Shown here: piece by piece, positions 54,801 through 63,888 of the stretch
Layout: each line of letters starts with the position of its first letter
Numbering within the stretch: position 1 is the stretch's first letter
From: an uncultured Atopobiaceae bacterium
Lineage (GTDB): Bacteria; Actinomycetota; Coriobacteriia; Coriobacteriales; Atopobiaceae
Direction of reading: 5' to 3'
Assembly: GCA_944321515.1 (NCBI GenBank)
Contig: CALULO010000007.1
Span: 1-64,000 of the forward strand
DNA length: 64,000 nt
Notes under the pieces: generated by a model
What the model was told of the DNA's origin: nothing
Databases searched by the model: none
The model's input: the letters and a program-made list of their open reading frames with translations, nothing else
Made by a program: the position numbers and the translations under genes

Positions 54801-56900
54801 CTACTTCTTGCGGGAGAGCGCTCCGATGTTGGCAACCCCCACGAAGACTTCAACGAAGCGGTTGAGAAGCCTGAGGCGGTTCTCCCTTACCGCAGTATCC
54901 TCGTCCATGACAAGGACGTCGTCAAAGAATCGGTCGATGGGCGCCTTGAGTTCGGCAAGGGCGGCGATGGCTCCCGCGAAGTCGTGGGCGTCGAGGGCCG
55001 CGCCGACGCGCGCGGACCCAGTGTCACAGGCCTGGAGCAGAGCGCGCTCGGCCTCACCGAGCAGGGGCTCGTTGACAGACGTGCCGAGGGTGGGGTCAGC
55101 GAGGTGCGCGGCGCGGGAGTAGGCCTGGGCGAGGTCCTCGAAGGTCGAGCGGTCCTTGGCGCGGGCGTCCTCGAGGGCGTGCGCACGGGCGAGGAACTCG
55201 CCGGGGTCAATCACGCCCACGGAGCTCACCGCCTCGACGGTGTCGGGCGAGACGCCCTCGTCGCGTGCGATGGAGCCGAGGCGCCCGAGGAAGAAGGCCC
55301 TGACGCCCTCGAGCGTCTTCTCGCGGTCAAAGGAGAGCCCCTGCGCGCCATAGGCGTCGAGGGACGCACCGATGAGCTCGTCGAGGGCGTCGGCGGGCGC
55401 GTCACGCAGCATGGCGATCACGCCGATTGCGCTGCGGCGCACGGCAAAGGGGTCAGAGGAGCCTGTCGGCGGCTGGTCGATGGCGAACATCCCGCAGATG
55501 GTGTCGAGCTTGTCAGAGACGGCGACAGCCACGCCGACGGGGCCGGACGGGACGGCGTCGCCGGCGAAGCGCGGGCGGTACTGGTCGCGGATGGCCTCGG
55601 CGACCTCGTCAGGCTCGCCTGCCGCGGCGGCGTAGTAGCCGCCCATCACGCCCTGCTGGCTCGTGAACTCCACGACGGCCTGCGTGACGAGGTCGGCCTT
55701 CGCGAGGCGTGCGGCCCGCGCCGCCATGGCGATGTGCTCGTCATCGAGCTGGAGGGACCGGCGGGCGACCTCGGGGGCCAGGCGCTCCATGCGCTCGGCC
55801 TTCTGCAGCATCGTGCCGAGCTTCTCCTGGAAGGTGACCTCGCCCAGTCGGGGGAGATAGTCCTCAAGCGGGCGCTTGAGGTCCTCCTCGTAGAAGAACT
55901 TGGCGTCGTCGAGACGGGCGCGCACCACGCGCTCGTTGCCGTCGACGACGCGCTCGCCGTTCTCCGGGCGGGTGTTGGAGACGATCACGAACTCGCGGGT
56001 AAGGTTGCCCTCGGCGTCGTAGATCGGGAAGTAGCGCTGGTTGGAGAGCATGGACTCGCAGATGATCTCGTGCGGGACCTCGAGGAACTCCTCGTCGAAG
56101 GTGCCCACGAGCACCGTCGGCCACTCGCAGAGGTTCACGACCTCGTCAAGGACCTTCTTCGGCGTGTCAACGCGCGCCCCGCCGCGCTCCGCCTCAACGG
56201 CCGCGATGCCCTCGGCGATGACGGCGCGACGGCGCTCCTCGCAGAGCACCCCGGCGGACTCGAGGGTCGACTCGTAGGCGGCGGGCTCGCTCACCACGTG
56301 CTCGCCAGGGCCCAGGACGCGGTGGCCGCGGGTCGTGTTGCCGCTCGTGACGTCGGCGTAGCGAACGGGCACCACCTCGCTGCCGAGAAGTGCGCAGATC
56401 CAGCGGATCGGCCGCACGAAGGTCTGGTGCTCGGAGCCCCAGCGCTGGCTGCGGTAGTTGGGCCACTCGAGCGCGCCGATGACGTGCTCCGAGAGCCCCG
56501 ACAGGATCGGCATGGCCGGGGCCGAGGGAACGCTGCGCTCGGCGAAGACATATTCACGCCCGTCGTCGTCGACCCGGCGGACGAGGTCCGCGGCGGTCGC
56601 GCCGAACTTGCGTGCAAAGCCCTCGGCCGCCTTGGTCGGGGCTCCGGACTCGTCGAAGGCGATCGAGGCGGCCGGCCCGCGGCGCACCTCGTGCACCTCC
56701 TCGGTCCGGCAGGCGACGTCCTCGATGATGACGGCGAGACGGCGCGGGGTGGAGAGCACGCGCGCAGGACCGTGGGCAAGCCCCGCCTCGTCGAGGCCGC
56801 GCGTCACGAGCGGCCCAAGCTGCTTGACGGCGTTCATGAGCGGAGCCGAGGGCATCTCCTCGGTCCCGATCTCCAGCAGGAAGTCACGGGTCTCGGCCAT
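54801..56900 (-). CDS. glyS: glycyl-tRNA synthetase beta subunit
   Basis: The 699-residue beta subunit starts with FLLEIGTEEMPSAPL and contains TPRRLAVII, RWICALLGSEVVPV and an HD-like central part (DDEHIAMAARAARLAKADL), with an anticodon-binding C-terminal region. It provides tRNA recognition for the alpha2-beta2 enzyme. It starts one base after the glyQ stop. The two-subunit enzyme is unusual among high-GC actinobacteria and fits Coriobacteriia. Confidence 0.96.
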   Translation of the reverse strand: MAETRDFLLEIGTEEMPSAPLMNAVKQLGPLVTRGLDEAGLAHGPARVLSTPRRLAVIIEDVACRTEEVHEVRRGPAASIAFDESGAPTKAAEGFARKFGATAADLVRRVDDDGREYVFAERSVPSAPAMPILSGLSEHVIGALEWPNYRSQRWGSEHQTFVRPIRWICALLGSEVVPVRYADVTSGNTTRGHRVLGPGEHVVSEPAAYESTLESAGVLCEERRRAVIAEGIAAVEAERGGARVDTPKKVLDEVVNLCEWPTVLVGTFDEEFLEVPHEIICESMLSNQRYFPIYDAEGNLTREFVIVSNTRPENGERVVDGNERVVRARLDDAKFFYEEDLKRPLEDYLPRLGEVTFQEKLGTMLQKAERMERLAPEVARRSLQLDDEHIAMAARAARLAKADLVTQAVVEFTSQQGVMGGYYAAAAGEPDEVAEAIRDQYRPRFAGDAVPSGPVGVAVAVSDKLDTICGMFAIDQPPTGSSDPFAVRRSAIGVIAMLRDAPADALDELIGASLDAYGAQGLSFDREKTLEGVRAFFLGRLGSIARDEGVSPDTVEAVSSVGVIDPGEFLARAHALEDARAKDRSTFEDLAQAYSRAAHLADPTLGTSVNEPLLGEAERALLQACDTGSARVGAALDAHDFAGAIAALAELKAPIDRFFDDVLVMDEDTAVRENRLRLLNRFVEVFVGVANIGALSRKK

Positions 56901-57791
56901 CTAGGCCACCTCCCCCTTCTCGGCGACGTCGGCGAGGTAGGCCTCGCAGCACGCCTTGGCGACGGCGCGGACGCGCAGGATGTAGTTGGCACGCTCGACG
57001 GCGGAGAGGGCCCCGCGCGCGTCGAGCAGGTTGAAGGCGTGGCTGCACTTCATCACGCAGTCATAGGCGGGCAGAGGCAGGTGCGCATCGAGGCAGGAGT
57101 GACACTCGCGCTCGTAGTCGTCAAACTTCCCCCGCATCATCTCAACGTCGGCGACCTCGAAGTTGTACGCGGAGAACTCGCGCTCGTTCTCCAGGAAGAC
57201 GTCGCCGTACGTCATGGGCGTCCCGTCCGGCAGGTAGCTCCACACGAGGTCGTAGACGGAGTCGACGCCCTGGATGTACATGGCTATGCGCTCGAGGCCG
57301 TAGGTGATCTCCACGGGCACCGGATCGACCTCGATGCCGCCCACCTGCTGGAAGTAGGTGAACTGCGTGACCTCCATGCCGTTGAGCCAGACCTCCCAGC
57401 CAAGCCCCCAGGCTCCGAGCGTGGGGCTCTCCCAGTCGTCCTCGACGAAGCGGACGTCGTGGTCGTTGGGGTCGAGCCCGATGGCGGCCAGCGAGCCGAG
57501 GTAGAGCTCCTGGGAGTCGGCGGGAGACGGCTTGAGGAGCACCTGGAACTGGTAGTAGTGCTGCAGTCGGTTGGGGTTCTCGCCGTAGCGCCCGTCTGCG
57601 GGACGCCGGCAGGGCTGCGGGTAGCAGGTGCGCCACGCGTCAGGCCCGAGCGAGCGCAGCGTCGTGGCAGTGTGGAAGGTTCCGGCACCCACCTCGGAGT
57701 CGTACGGCTGCATGACGGTGCAGCCCTGCGAGGCCCAGTAGTGCTCGAGCTGGAAGATCATGTCCTGGAACGTCAGCACGGATTGGCTCAT
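56901..57791 (-). CDS. glyQ: glycyl-tRNA synthetase alpha subunit
   Basis: The 296-residue class II catalytic subunit has the conserved [45 protein letters not shown] and [14 protein letters not shown] (motif 3). It lies 27 bases after lepB. No T-box-like leader is possible in so short a gap, so control must be shared with the operon. Confidence 0.97.
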   Translation of the reverse strand: MSQSVLTFQDMIFQLEHYWASQGCTVMQPYDSEVGAGTFHTATTLRSLGPDAWRTCYPQPCRRPADGRYGENPNRLQHYYQFQVLLKPSPADSQELYLGSLAAIGLDPNDHDVRFVEDDWESPTLGAWGLGWEVWLNGMEVTQFTYFQQVGGIEVDPVPVEITYGLERIAMYIQGVDSVYDLVWSYLPDGTPMTYGDVFLENEREFSAYNFEVADVEMMRGKFDDYERECHSCLDAHLPLPAYDCVMKCSHAFNLLDARGALSAVERANYILRVRAVAKACCEAYLADVAEKGEVA

Positions 57792-57818
57792 GTTCGTCCC
57801 TTCTTCCCGCCGCTCGGC

Positions 57819-58412
57819 CTAGAGCGTGCCGGCGTGCGAGAGCGGCCAGTAGATGAAAAGCACCCTCGATGTTACGTCATCGACGGAGACGGGGCCAAAG
57901 AAGCGCGAGTCCTTGGAGTTGGTGCGGTTGTCCCCCATGACCCAGACCGTCCCCTCCGGCACCGTGTAGGGATAGGTGATGCCCGCCGAGCCCGCGAGGC
58001 CCGAGAGCGAGTCTGTGCGCTCGGGCTCGCCGGTGGCCGAATCAATGCGCACGTAGGGCTCCTCGAGCGCCTCGCCGTCTACGTAGACCACGCCGTCGCG
58101 CAGGTCGATAGTCTGCCCGCCCACGGCCACGACGCGCTTGACGAGCGTCTCGCCCACGGCGAGCGGGCTGTCGAAGGTCACGACGTCGCCAGGGTCGGGG
58201 CCATCCCAGGCCAGCGTCACGCGCTCGCCGAGGATGAGGTCCCCCTCCTGGATCGAGTCAAGCATCGAGCCCGACGGAACGTAGTAGGCGCCGATGACGA
58301 AGGTGCGCAGCAGAAGCGCGCCCACCACGCCGAGGACGAGCACCCAGACGAGCCAGAGATGGCTCTCCCCGCGCTCCTCGCGGGCGTCGGCCTCACCGAG
58401 ATGGCGAGCCAT
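57819..58412 (-). CDS. lepB: signal peptidase I
   Basis: This 197-residue type I signal peptidase has an N-terminal membrane anchor (WLVWVLVLGVVGALLLRTFV), the catalytic Ser in VPSGSMLDSIQ, the catalytic Lys in LVKRVVAVGG, and the C-terminal box VMGDNRTNSKDSRFFGPV. ATG 58412 overlaps the end of trmD by 20 bases. Location between trmD and the next genes is common in Gram-positive bacteria. Confidence 0.95.
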   Translation of the reverse strand: MARHLGEADAREERGESHLWLVWVLVLGVVGALLLRTFVIGAYYVPSGSMLDSIQEGDLILGERVTLAWDGPDPGDVVTFDSPLAVGETLVKRVVAVGGQTIDLRDGVVYVDGEALEEPYVRIDSATGEPERTDSLSGLAGSAGITYPYTVPEGTVWVMGDNRTNSKDSRFFGPVSVDDVTSRVLFIYWPLSHAGTL

Positions 58413-59163
58413 GGCCCTCCCCTTCCTCTGCGAGCCCGGCGCGGACGCGGAGAGCGAGCTCGCGCTCCGCGTCGGTAAGCTCAGCGCTTCCGAGCAGGTC
58501 CGGTCGCCAGCGTGCCGTTCTCTCAACAGAGCTCGCCCTGCGCCAGGCGTCCACCTTGGCGTGGTCCCCGGAGAGCAGGACCTCGGGAACCCCCATGCCG
58601 CGAAAGTCAGCGGGTCGCGTGTACTGGGCGTACTCAAGCAGCCCGGAGGGTGAGAAGGACTCGTCAACGGCGCTCATGTCGTCCCCGAGGGCGCCGGGGA
58701 GGAGCCGAACGACGGAGTCGATGACCACGAGCGCCGCGAGCTCGCCGCCCGTGAGCACGTAGTCCCCGACGCAGAGCACCTCGTCGGCGAGCGAGTAGAC
58801 GCGCTCGTCCATCCCCTCGTAGCGGCCGCAGACAAACAGAAGCCGCTCCTCCTGGGCAAGCCGCTCGGCGGCGCGCTCGTCGAATGGCGTGCCGCACGGA
58901 GAGAAGAGCACCACGTGAGGACGCACCTCCCCACGGGCGGAGAGGTCCTCGACGGCCTCGAAGATGGGCCCGGGCTTCATGAGCATGCCCTGCCCCCCGC
59001 CAAAGGGCGCGTCGTCCACGGTGCGGTGGCGGTCGTGGGTCCACTCGCGCAGGTCGTGTGCGGCGAACTCAAAGACGCCGGAGCGGCGCGCGCGGCCGAG
59101 GACGGAGGCGTTGAGATACGGGTCGAAGACCTCCGGTATGACGGAGACTGCCTCGAAGATCAT
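58393..59163 (-). CDS. trmD: tRNA (guanine-37-N1)-methyltransferase
   Basis: TrmD methylates G37 of tRNAs reading CNN, UNN and GNN-type codons ending the frame. The 256-residue knotted methyltransferase has DDAPFGGGQGMLMKP, CGRYEGMDERV and VGDYVLTGGELAA. ATG 59163 overlaps the rimM stop (ATGA). It sits in the standard rpsP-khpA-rimM-trmD order. Confidence 0.96.
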   Translation of the reverse strand: MIFEAVSVIPEVFDPYLNASVLGRARRSGVFEFAAHDLREWTHDRHRTVDDAPFGGGQGMLMKPGPIFEAVEDLSARGEVRPHVVLFSPCGTPFDERAAERLAQEERLLFVCGRYEGMDERVYSLADEVLCVGDYVLTGGELAALVVIDSVVRLLPGALGDDMSAVDESFSPSGLLEYAQYTRPADFRGMGVPEVLLSGDHAKVDAWRRASSVERTARWRPDLLGSAELTDAERELALRVRAGLAEEGEGHGSPSR

Positions 59164-59690
59164 CTGTGACCAGCGCCCTCCCACGTGAGGCCGGCCGGAA
59201 CGCGTACGGGTATGGGGCCCATGTCCGGGACCTCCCTAACCACGGCGTCGATGACGGGCAGGAGAATCTCCCCGAGCTGCCCGCTCACGACCCAGACGTC
59301 GTTAGCGGGCCCGCTCATCACCTCGACGATGGTGCCGAGCACCTCGCCGCGCCCATCGGAGACGAGCCGACCCACGAGACGTCCTGCGTCGTGCAGGGCG
59401 AGGTCGGCGGGTAGGTCCTTCACGCTGGCGAGGAGGTAACGCCCCACGAGGGCTTCCGCCTCGGTAAGGGTGCCGCAGCCGGAGATGGCCACGAGGTCGC
59501 CTGCGCGGTCGTCGTGCGAGAGTGCGAGGACTGTGCGCCAGCGCGGGCCGGAGAGCTCAGGGGGCACAACAGCCACCCTCAGGCCCTCGCGCACAAGAGA
59601 GGGAAGGCCGTGGACGGGAACCGTCACGACCTCCCCTTTCCTCCCGTGTGTCTTCTCCACACGGACTATGCAGCGATACGTCTCGCGCAT
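59160..59690 (-). CDS. rimM: ribosome maturation factor RimM
   Basis: RimM binds S19 and aids 30S head maturation. The 176-residue protein has the N-terminal barrel motif KTHGRKGEVVTVPV and a C-terminal PRC barrel (VSDGRGEVLGTIVEVMSG and GEILLPVIDAVV). It is read between khpA and trmD. Confidence 0.92.
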   Translation of the reverse strand: MRETYRCIVRVEKTHGRKGEVVTVPVHGLPSLVREGLRVAVVPPELSGPRWRTVLALSHDDRAGDLVAISGCGTLTEAEALVGRYLLASVKDLPADLALHDAGRLVGRLVSDGRGEVLGTIVEVMSGPANDVWVVSGQLGEILLPVIDAVVREVPDMGPIPVRVPAGLTWEGAGHR

Positions 59691-59696
59691 GAAACC

Positions 59697-59987
59697 TTAG
59701 CCTATGACCTCAACCTCGACCGAGGTGCCCACGCGCTGCCCGAGGGCACGCGCGAGGGTGCGGATCGCCTTGATGGTACGGCCCTTGCGACCGATGACGC
59801 GGCCGGCGTCCTCCTCGGAGCAGCTGACCTCAATCAGCGCACCCTCCTCGCCGTCAGTGACGTCGAGGGAGACTGCGCTCTCGTCGTCCACAAGGCCGCA
59901 GACGATGTACTCGACGAGGTCCGCCACGCGGTCGGAGGGAAGCTCCTGCTCCTCCGGCTCGACGAGAGCTTCGTCGGTGGTCTCCAT
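59697..59987 (-). CDS. khpA: KH-domain RNA-binding protein KhpA
   Basis: The 96-residue protein has a single KH domain with the GxxG loop GRKGRTIKAIRTLA and the upstream sequence LVEYIVCGLVDDESAV. KhpA-type proteins bind small RNAs and often act with KhpB. About 20 acidic N-terminal residues extend it beyond the usual 75-80. It lies between rpsP and rimM. Confidence 0.93.
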   Translation of the reverse strand: METTDEALVEPEEQELPSDRVADLVEYIVCGLVDDESAVSLDVTDGEEGALIEVSCSEEDAGRVIGRKGRTIKAIRTLARALGQRVGTSVEVEVIG

Positions 59988-59997
59988 GTGAGCCTGC

Positions 59998-60339
59998 CTA
60001 CTCGGCGTCAGCCTCGGCCTCGGCAGCAGCCTCAGCGGCCGCGGCGGCCTTGGCGGCAGCCTTCTTCGAGACCTTGACCTTCTTCTCGACCTCGGGCTTC
60101 TCGCCACGGGCAACCTCGATGAGGTGGGCGACGGCGTTGGTGGGCTGAGCGCCCTTGGCGATCCACTCGTCGACCTTCTCGAGGTTGATGTCGATCACCT
60201 TGGGGTTGGTCAGCGGGTTGTAGCGACCGACCAGCTCGATGTAGCGACCGTCACGCGGCATGCGGCCGTCGGCAACGACGACGCGATAGTACGGACGCTT
60301 CTTGGCGCCGTGACGGGCCAGGCGAATCTTGACTGCCAA
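59998..60339 (-). CDS. rpsP: 30S ribosomal protein S16
   Basis: The bS16 protein begins (M)[18 protein letters not shown] and contains [12 protein letters not shown]. The start is TTG 60339, with AGGAG 6 bases upstream. About 30 C-terminal residues form a Lys then Ala/Glu-rich tail, lengthening the protein to 113 residues against about 80-90 in most bacteria; extended tails occur in Actinobacteria. It is the first gene of the operon. Confidence 0.96.
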   Translation of the reverse strand: MAVKIRLARHGAKKRPYYRVVVADGRMPRDGRYIELVGRYNPLTNPKVIDINLEKVDEWIAKGAQPTNAVAHLIEVARGEKPEVEKKVKVSKKAAAKAAAAAEAAAEAEADAE

Positions 60340-60415
60340 TGAAAACTCCTCCAGACGTGCGGTGCGCGTGGCTATAGGTAGTTGGCCGCACCGCTTGGCC
60401 ACAAAACAGTTATCA

Positions 60416-60443
60416 ATCATACGACTCTTCAAAGTGGCCGCAA
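60416..60443 (-). promoter_or_regulatory. rpsP operon promoter
   Basis: Minus-strand TTGCGG (60443-60438) and TATGAT (60421-60416) are 16 bases apart, 77 bases upstream of rpsP in an AT-richer patch. Confidence 0.6.
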
Positions 60444-60494
60444 GGTGCAGTTTTTGTGAACGTGTGCAAAGAAGCCCTGCGCCCGCAGCGGACG

Positions 60495-60526
60495 TTCAGA
60501 TGAAATTCAGGGCCGGTGGGTAGGAT
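60495..60526 (+). promoter_or_regulatory. response-regulator box and -10 candidate
   Basis: TTCAG occurs at 60495-60499 and 60506-60510, an 11-base period typical of OmpR/PhoB-family binding sites, followed 10 bases later by TAGGAT (60521-60526). There is no -35 box, as expected of an activator-dependent promoter. It precedes the response-regulator gene, which suggests autoregulation. Confidence 0.4.
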
Positions 60527-60587
60527 AGCAGCCAGAAAGACCCAGAAGAGCCTACGCCCCGCTCACGCCATGATCGGAGGACTGCCC

Positions 60588-61262
60588 ATGAACGTACTTG
60601 TCGTCGAGGACGAGCGCAACCTCGCGGATGCGATTGTCCACATTCTCGAGGGGGACTCCTGCCGCGCCGAGGCCGTCTACGACGGCAGGGCTGGGCTGCG
60701 CGCCGCCCTGAGCGGCTCCTATGACGCCGTGGTACTTGACATGATGCTGCCGGGCATGGACGGCTGCGACCTTGTCCACGAGATGCGGCGCCAGGGCGTC
60801 TCGGTCCCGGTGCTGCTGCTGACCGCACGCACCTCCACCGAGGACAAGGTCAGGGGTCTCGACGCAGGTGCCGATGACTATATGACCAAGCCCTTCGAGG
60901 CCCCAGAGCTCCTCGCGCGCCTGCGTGCCATCACGCGCCGACGCGGGGACGTCCTCCTCGACGAGGTCACCTTCGCCGACGTCAAGCTCGACCTTGCCAC
61001 GCACGACCTCTCCTGCGGCGACTCCTCTGTGCACCTGTCCGGCAAGGAGTTCGAGGTCATGAACATCCTCATGAGCTCCAACGCGCGCGTGGTCTCCAAG
61101 CAGGACCTCCTCTCGCGGGTCTGGGGCGACTCCGAGGCGTCGGAGAACTCGGTCGAGGCGTACGTCTCGTTCCTTCGCAAGAAGCTTGCTCACATCAGTT
61201 CCAAGGTGCAGATAACCACGCTGAGGATGCTTGGGTACCGCCTTGAGGTCTTCGGCGAGTAA
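60588..61262 (+). CDS. OmpR-family response regulator
   Basis: The 224-residue protein has a receiver domain (VLVVEDERNLADA, phospho-acceptor Asp in VVLDMMLPGMDG, Lys in YMTKPFEAPEL) and a C-terminal winged-helix DNA-binding domain (LSGKEFEVMNILM to SVEAYVSFLRKKL). ATG 60588 is chosen because GGAGG lies 7 bases before it. The kinase gene follows 10 bases after its stop. The stimulus is unknown. Confidence 0.93.
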   Translation: MNVLVVEDERNLADAIVHILEGDSCRAEAVYDGRAGLRAALSGSYDAVVLDMMLPGMDGCDLVHEMRRQGVSVPVLLLTARTSTEDKVRGLDAGADDYMTKPFEAPELLARLRAITRRRGDVLLDEVTFADVKLDLATHDLSCGDSSVHLSGKEFEVMNILMSSNARVVSKQDLLSRVWGDSEASENSVEAYVSFLRKKLAHISSKVQITTLRMLGYRLEVFGE

Positions 61263-61272
61263 GGGCACGGGC

Positions 61273-62499
61273 GTGCTCGCGCGCCTGCGCCGCGAGTTCA
61301 TCGCCATCACCATGCTTCTGGTCGGACTCGTGCTGGCAGGCGTGCTGGGCATTTCGCTGCTTTCCAACGTGCTCACCCAGCGCGACCACACCGCTGCCGT
61401 GCTTGACCGCGCCCTCGCCGGCAAAATTGACGACGCAGAGCTTGGCGACGCGACCGGCGAGCAGGGGGCCGACGTCATGCTCGCCATCACAATCGACCTG
61501 TACTGGGACGGGACGACCGGCCTGCGCAGCAACTCGCTGCTGACCATCCCCGACGACACCCTCCAGGACGTGCTGCAGGAGGTGTTCACGAGCTCGGACG
61601 GCCAGGGAGAGAGCAGGGATTACCCCATCTCATGGAAGCGCTCGGAGCACCCCTGGGGCTGGCGCGTCGCGCTCGTGGACACCTACTCCCGTGACAGCGC
61701 CCTGCGCAGCCAGGCCGTGAACAGCCTCGTCATCTTCGTAGTCTCCATGGGCGCGCTCTTTGTCGTGGCCTACCTGCTCTCCGGGTGGGCGCTCCGACCC
61801 GTCGAGCGCGCCTGGGAGCAGCAGCGCCGCTTCGTCTCTGACGCCTCGCACGAGCTTAAGACCCCGCTTGCGGTCATTCTCGCCAACACCGAGATTCTCG
61901 AGTCCGACGGCTCCGTGCCGGAGGGTGCCCTCCGCTGGGTAAGGAGCACGTCCGAGGAGGCCGTTCACATGAAAGGCCTCGTGGAGGACCTGCTTACGCT
62001 CGCCCGGGCCGACGAGCAGGAGGCTGCTGGCGGGCGCTCCCCGGGATCCCTCCAGACGGTCGACCTCAGCGCGCTCGTCTCCGGATGCGCCCTGGAGTTC
62101 GACGCCGTCGCCTTCGAGCGGGGCTGCTCGATTGAATGCGACCTCGTGGAAGGCGTGCGGGTGACGGGCGACCCCGAGCAGCTGAGGCGCGTTGTGCGCA
62201 CGCTGCTCGACAACGCGACCAAGTATGCAGACCAGGGGACCCCGGTGCGCGTCACGCTCGTCCGCGACGGCCGGCGCGCCGTCCTTACCGTCAACAACCG
62301 CGGAGAGACGATCGCTCCGAAGGACCTCGAGCATCTCTTCGACCGCTTCTACCGCACCGACGACGCACGCGAGCGCCAGAGCTCGGGCGGCTTCGGGCTG
62401 GGCCTTGCCATCGCCAAGAGCCTCGTGGAGTCGATGGGCGGGCAGATTCGGGCGCGCTCGACCGACGGCGAGGGCACCACCTTCGAGGTCGCGCTCTAG
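61273..62499 (+). CDS. sensor histidine kinase
   Basis: The 408-residue kinase has a membrane helix near residues 10-33, an extracytoplasmic loop of about 115 residues, a second helix near 150-172, the HisKA box SDASHELKTPLAVILANTE with the phosphorylated His near 192, and an ATP-binding domain (LDNATKYA, GFGLGLAIAKSLVESMGG). No HAMP domain of normal length is obvious. I take GTG 61273, with AAGGG 7 bases upstream; an earlier in-frame TTG lies within the regulator gene. Confidence 0.92.
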   Translation: MLARLRREFIAITMLLVGLVLAGVLGISLLSNVLTQRDHTAAVLDRALAGKIDDAELGDATGEQGADVMLAITIDLYWDGTTGLRSNSLLTIPDDTLQDVLQEVFTSSDGQGESRDYPISWKRSEHPWGWRVALVDTYSRDSALRSQAVNSLVIFVVSMGALFVVAYLLSGWALRPVERAWEQQRRFVSDASHELKTPLAVILANTEILESDGSVPEGALRWVRSTSEEAVHMKGLVEDLLTLARADEQEAAGGRSPGSLQTVDLSALVSGCALEFDAVAFERGCSIECDLVEGVRVTGDPEQLRRVVRTLLDNATKYADQGTPVRVTLVRDGRRAVLTVNNRGETIAPKDLEHLFDRFYRTDDARERQSSGGFGLGLAIAKSLVESMGGQIRARSTDGEGTTFEVAL

Positions 62500-62547
62500 C
62501 CGTCGCAGGCCCTTCCGTCAGCCGGCCGGGCCCAGGCCCGCAATGCC

Positions 62548-63840
62548 CTAGAAAGCATCCTTGTGCATGGGCATGGTGTCCGAGGTGTGCCCCCTAAAGC
62601 GCAGGTCGCGCCCATAGCTCACCACTTCGTCGCCGAAGCGCTCCCGCAGTTCGTCGGTGACGCGCCCCAGCGCCGAGCGGTCCCGGCGGAGCAGATCGGC
62701 GTCCTCGCCTTCGCCCGATCCCCCAAAGAGGCTCAGCTGCTCGCCGCACGACTCGTCAAACCCGGAGACGCCCACGCCGATGAGCCTCACGTGCTCCCCC
62801 GGGCTCCAGAGCTCGTCGAGCAGCTCCACGGCCGCCTCGCCGAAGACGCGCTCGTCGTCAGTCGGGCCAGAAAGCCGGTGCTGGGCGGTGCGTCCCCGGT
62901 TGGCGTCATACTTGACCTTGAGCGTCACAGTACGGCCAAGGAGCCCCTTGCGGCGCAGTCTGCGGCCCACCACGGAGGAAACGTGGCGGACGGCGGCGCA
63001 GATTTCGCCCTCGGCGGTGAGGTCCCGCTCGAAGGTGCGCTCGTTCGAGACGGACTTGACCTCCTCGGGTGCGGCCGCCTCGGAGACCCGGCTGCGCTCG
63101 AGGCCGGCGGCGCGCAGCGCCATGCGAGGTCCGAGCACGCCAAACTCGCGCTGGAGCGCGCCCACCTCCGTCCGAGAGAGCTCGCCGAGCGTGCGCACGC
63201 CCATCTGGGCGAGCCTCCGCTCGGTGGCCGGCCCCACGCCGCTCATCGCACTCACGGGAAGGGGCGCGAGGAAGTGTCGCTCCGTCCCCGGGAGCACGAC
63301 GGTGAGCCCGCGGGGCTTCTCGCGCTCAGAGGCTATCTTGGCGACGGTCTTGTTGACGCCGATGCCGATGGAGCACGTCACGCCGAGCTCGCTGACGCGA
63401 CGCTGCACGCGCCGGCATATCTCAACGGGGTCCTCCCGGCTGAAGCGCCCGGGCGTGACGTCGAAGAACGCCTCGTCGATGGACACCTGCTCGACGAGCG
63501 GGGTCTCCGCGCAGAGCAGGGCCATGACCCTGTCGCTCATCTCACGGTAGCGGGCATAGTTGCCCTGGGTCCATATGGCGTCGGGGCACAGGCGGCGCGC
63601 GGTAGCCGAGGGCATCGCCGAGTGCACCCCGAAGCGACGGGCCTCGTATGAGGCCGTCGAGACGACCCCACGCCGCTCGGCGGAGCCGCCCACGATGACC
63701 GGCCTGCCGCGCCACTCCGGGTGGTCGAGCTGCTCGACGGAGGCAAAGAACGCGTCCAGGTCAAGCAGCCCTATCGCCGGCCCCTCCCACGCAAGCACGG
63801 GCGTGTTGGAGCCTTGGCTCCTGTCGACGTCATCCCTCAT
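62548..63840 (-). CDS. dinB: DNA polymerase IV (Y-family)
   Basis: The 430-residue translesion polymerase has the catalytic LLDLDAFFASVEQ, SIDEAFFDV and the Y-family steric-gate region, an HhH-containing thumb (VSAMSGVGPATERRL) and a little-finger domain. QLSLFG near residue 366 fits a beta-clamp-binding motif, followed by about 60 residues including an Arg-rich stretch. It is convergent with the histidine kinase gene and 48 bases downstream of rsfS. Confidence 0.94.
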   Translation of the reverse strand: MRDDVDRSQGSNTPVLAWEGPAIGLLDLDAFFASVEQLDHPEWRGRPVIVGGSAERRGVVSTASYEARRFGVHSAMPSATARRLCPDAIWTQGNYARYREMSDRVMALLCAETPLVEQVSIDEAFFDVTPGRFSREDPVEICRRVQRRVSELGVTCSIGIGVNKTVAKIASEREKPRGLTVVLPGTERHFLAPLPVSAMSGVGPATERRLAQMGVRTLGELSRTEVGALQREFGVLGPRMALRAAGLERSRVSEAAAPEEVKSVSNERTFERDLTAEGEICAAVRHVSSVVGRRLRRKGLLGRTVTLKVKYDANRGRTAQHRLSGPTDDERVFGEAAVELLDELWSPGEHVRLIGVGVSGFDESCGEQLSLFGGSGEGEDADLLRRDRSALGRVTDELRERFGDEVVSYGRDLRFRGHTSDTMPMHKDAF

Positions 63841-63888
63841 GGCTCATCACGCGCCTCCGCGCCGCTGCCCGAAAGCGGCAGGGTGCCC

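Noticed and set aside
54507..58478. A 1,323-codon open frame on the + strand opposite glyS, glyQ and lepB
   Set aside because: It is antisense to three clear genes and has the Arg/His/Val/Leu-biased composition that high-GC DNA gives in the complementary frame. No domain is recognisable.
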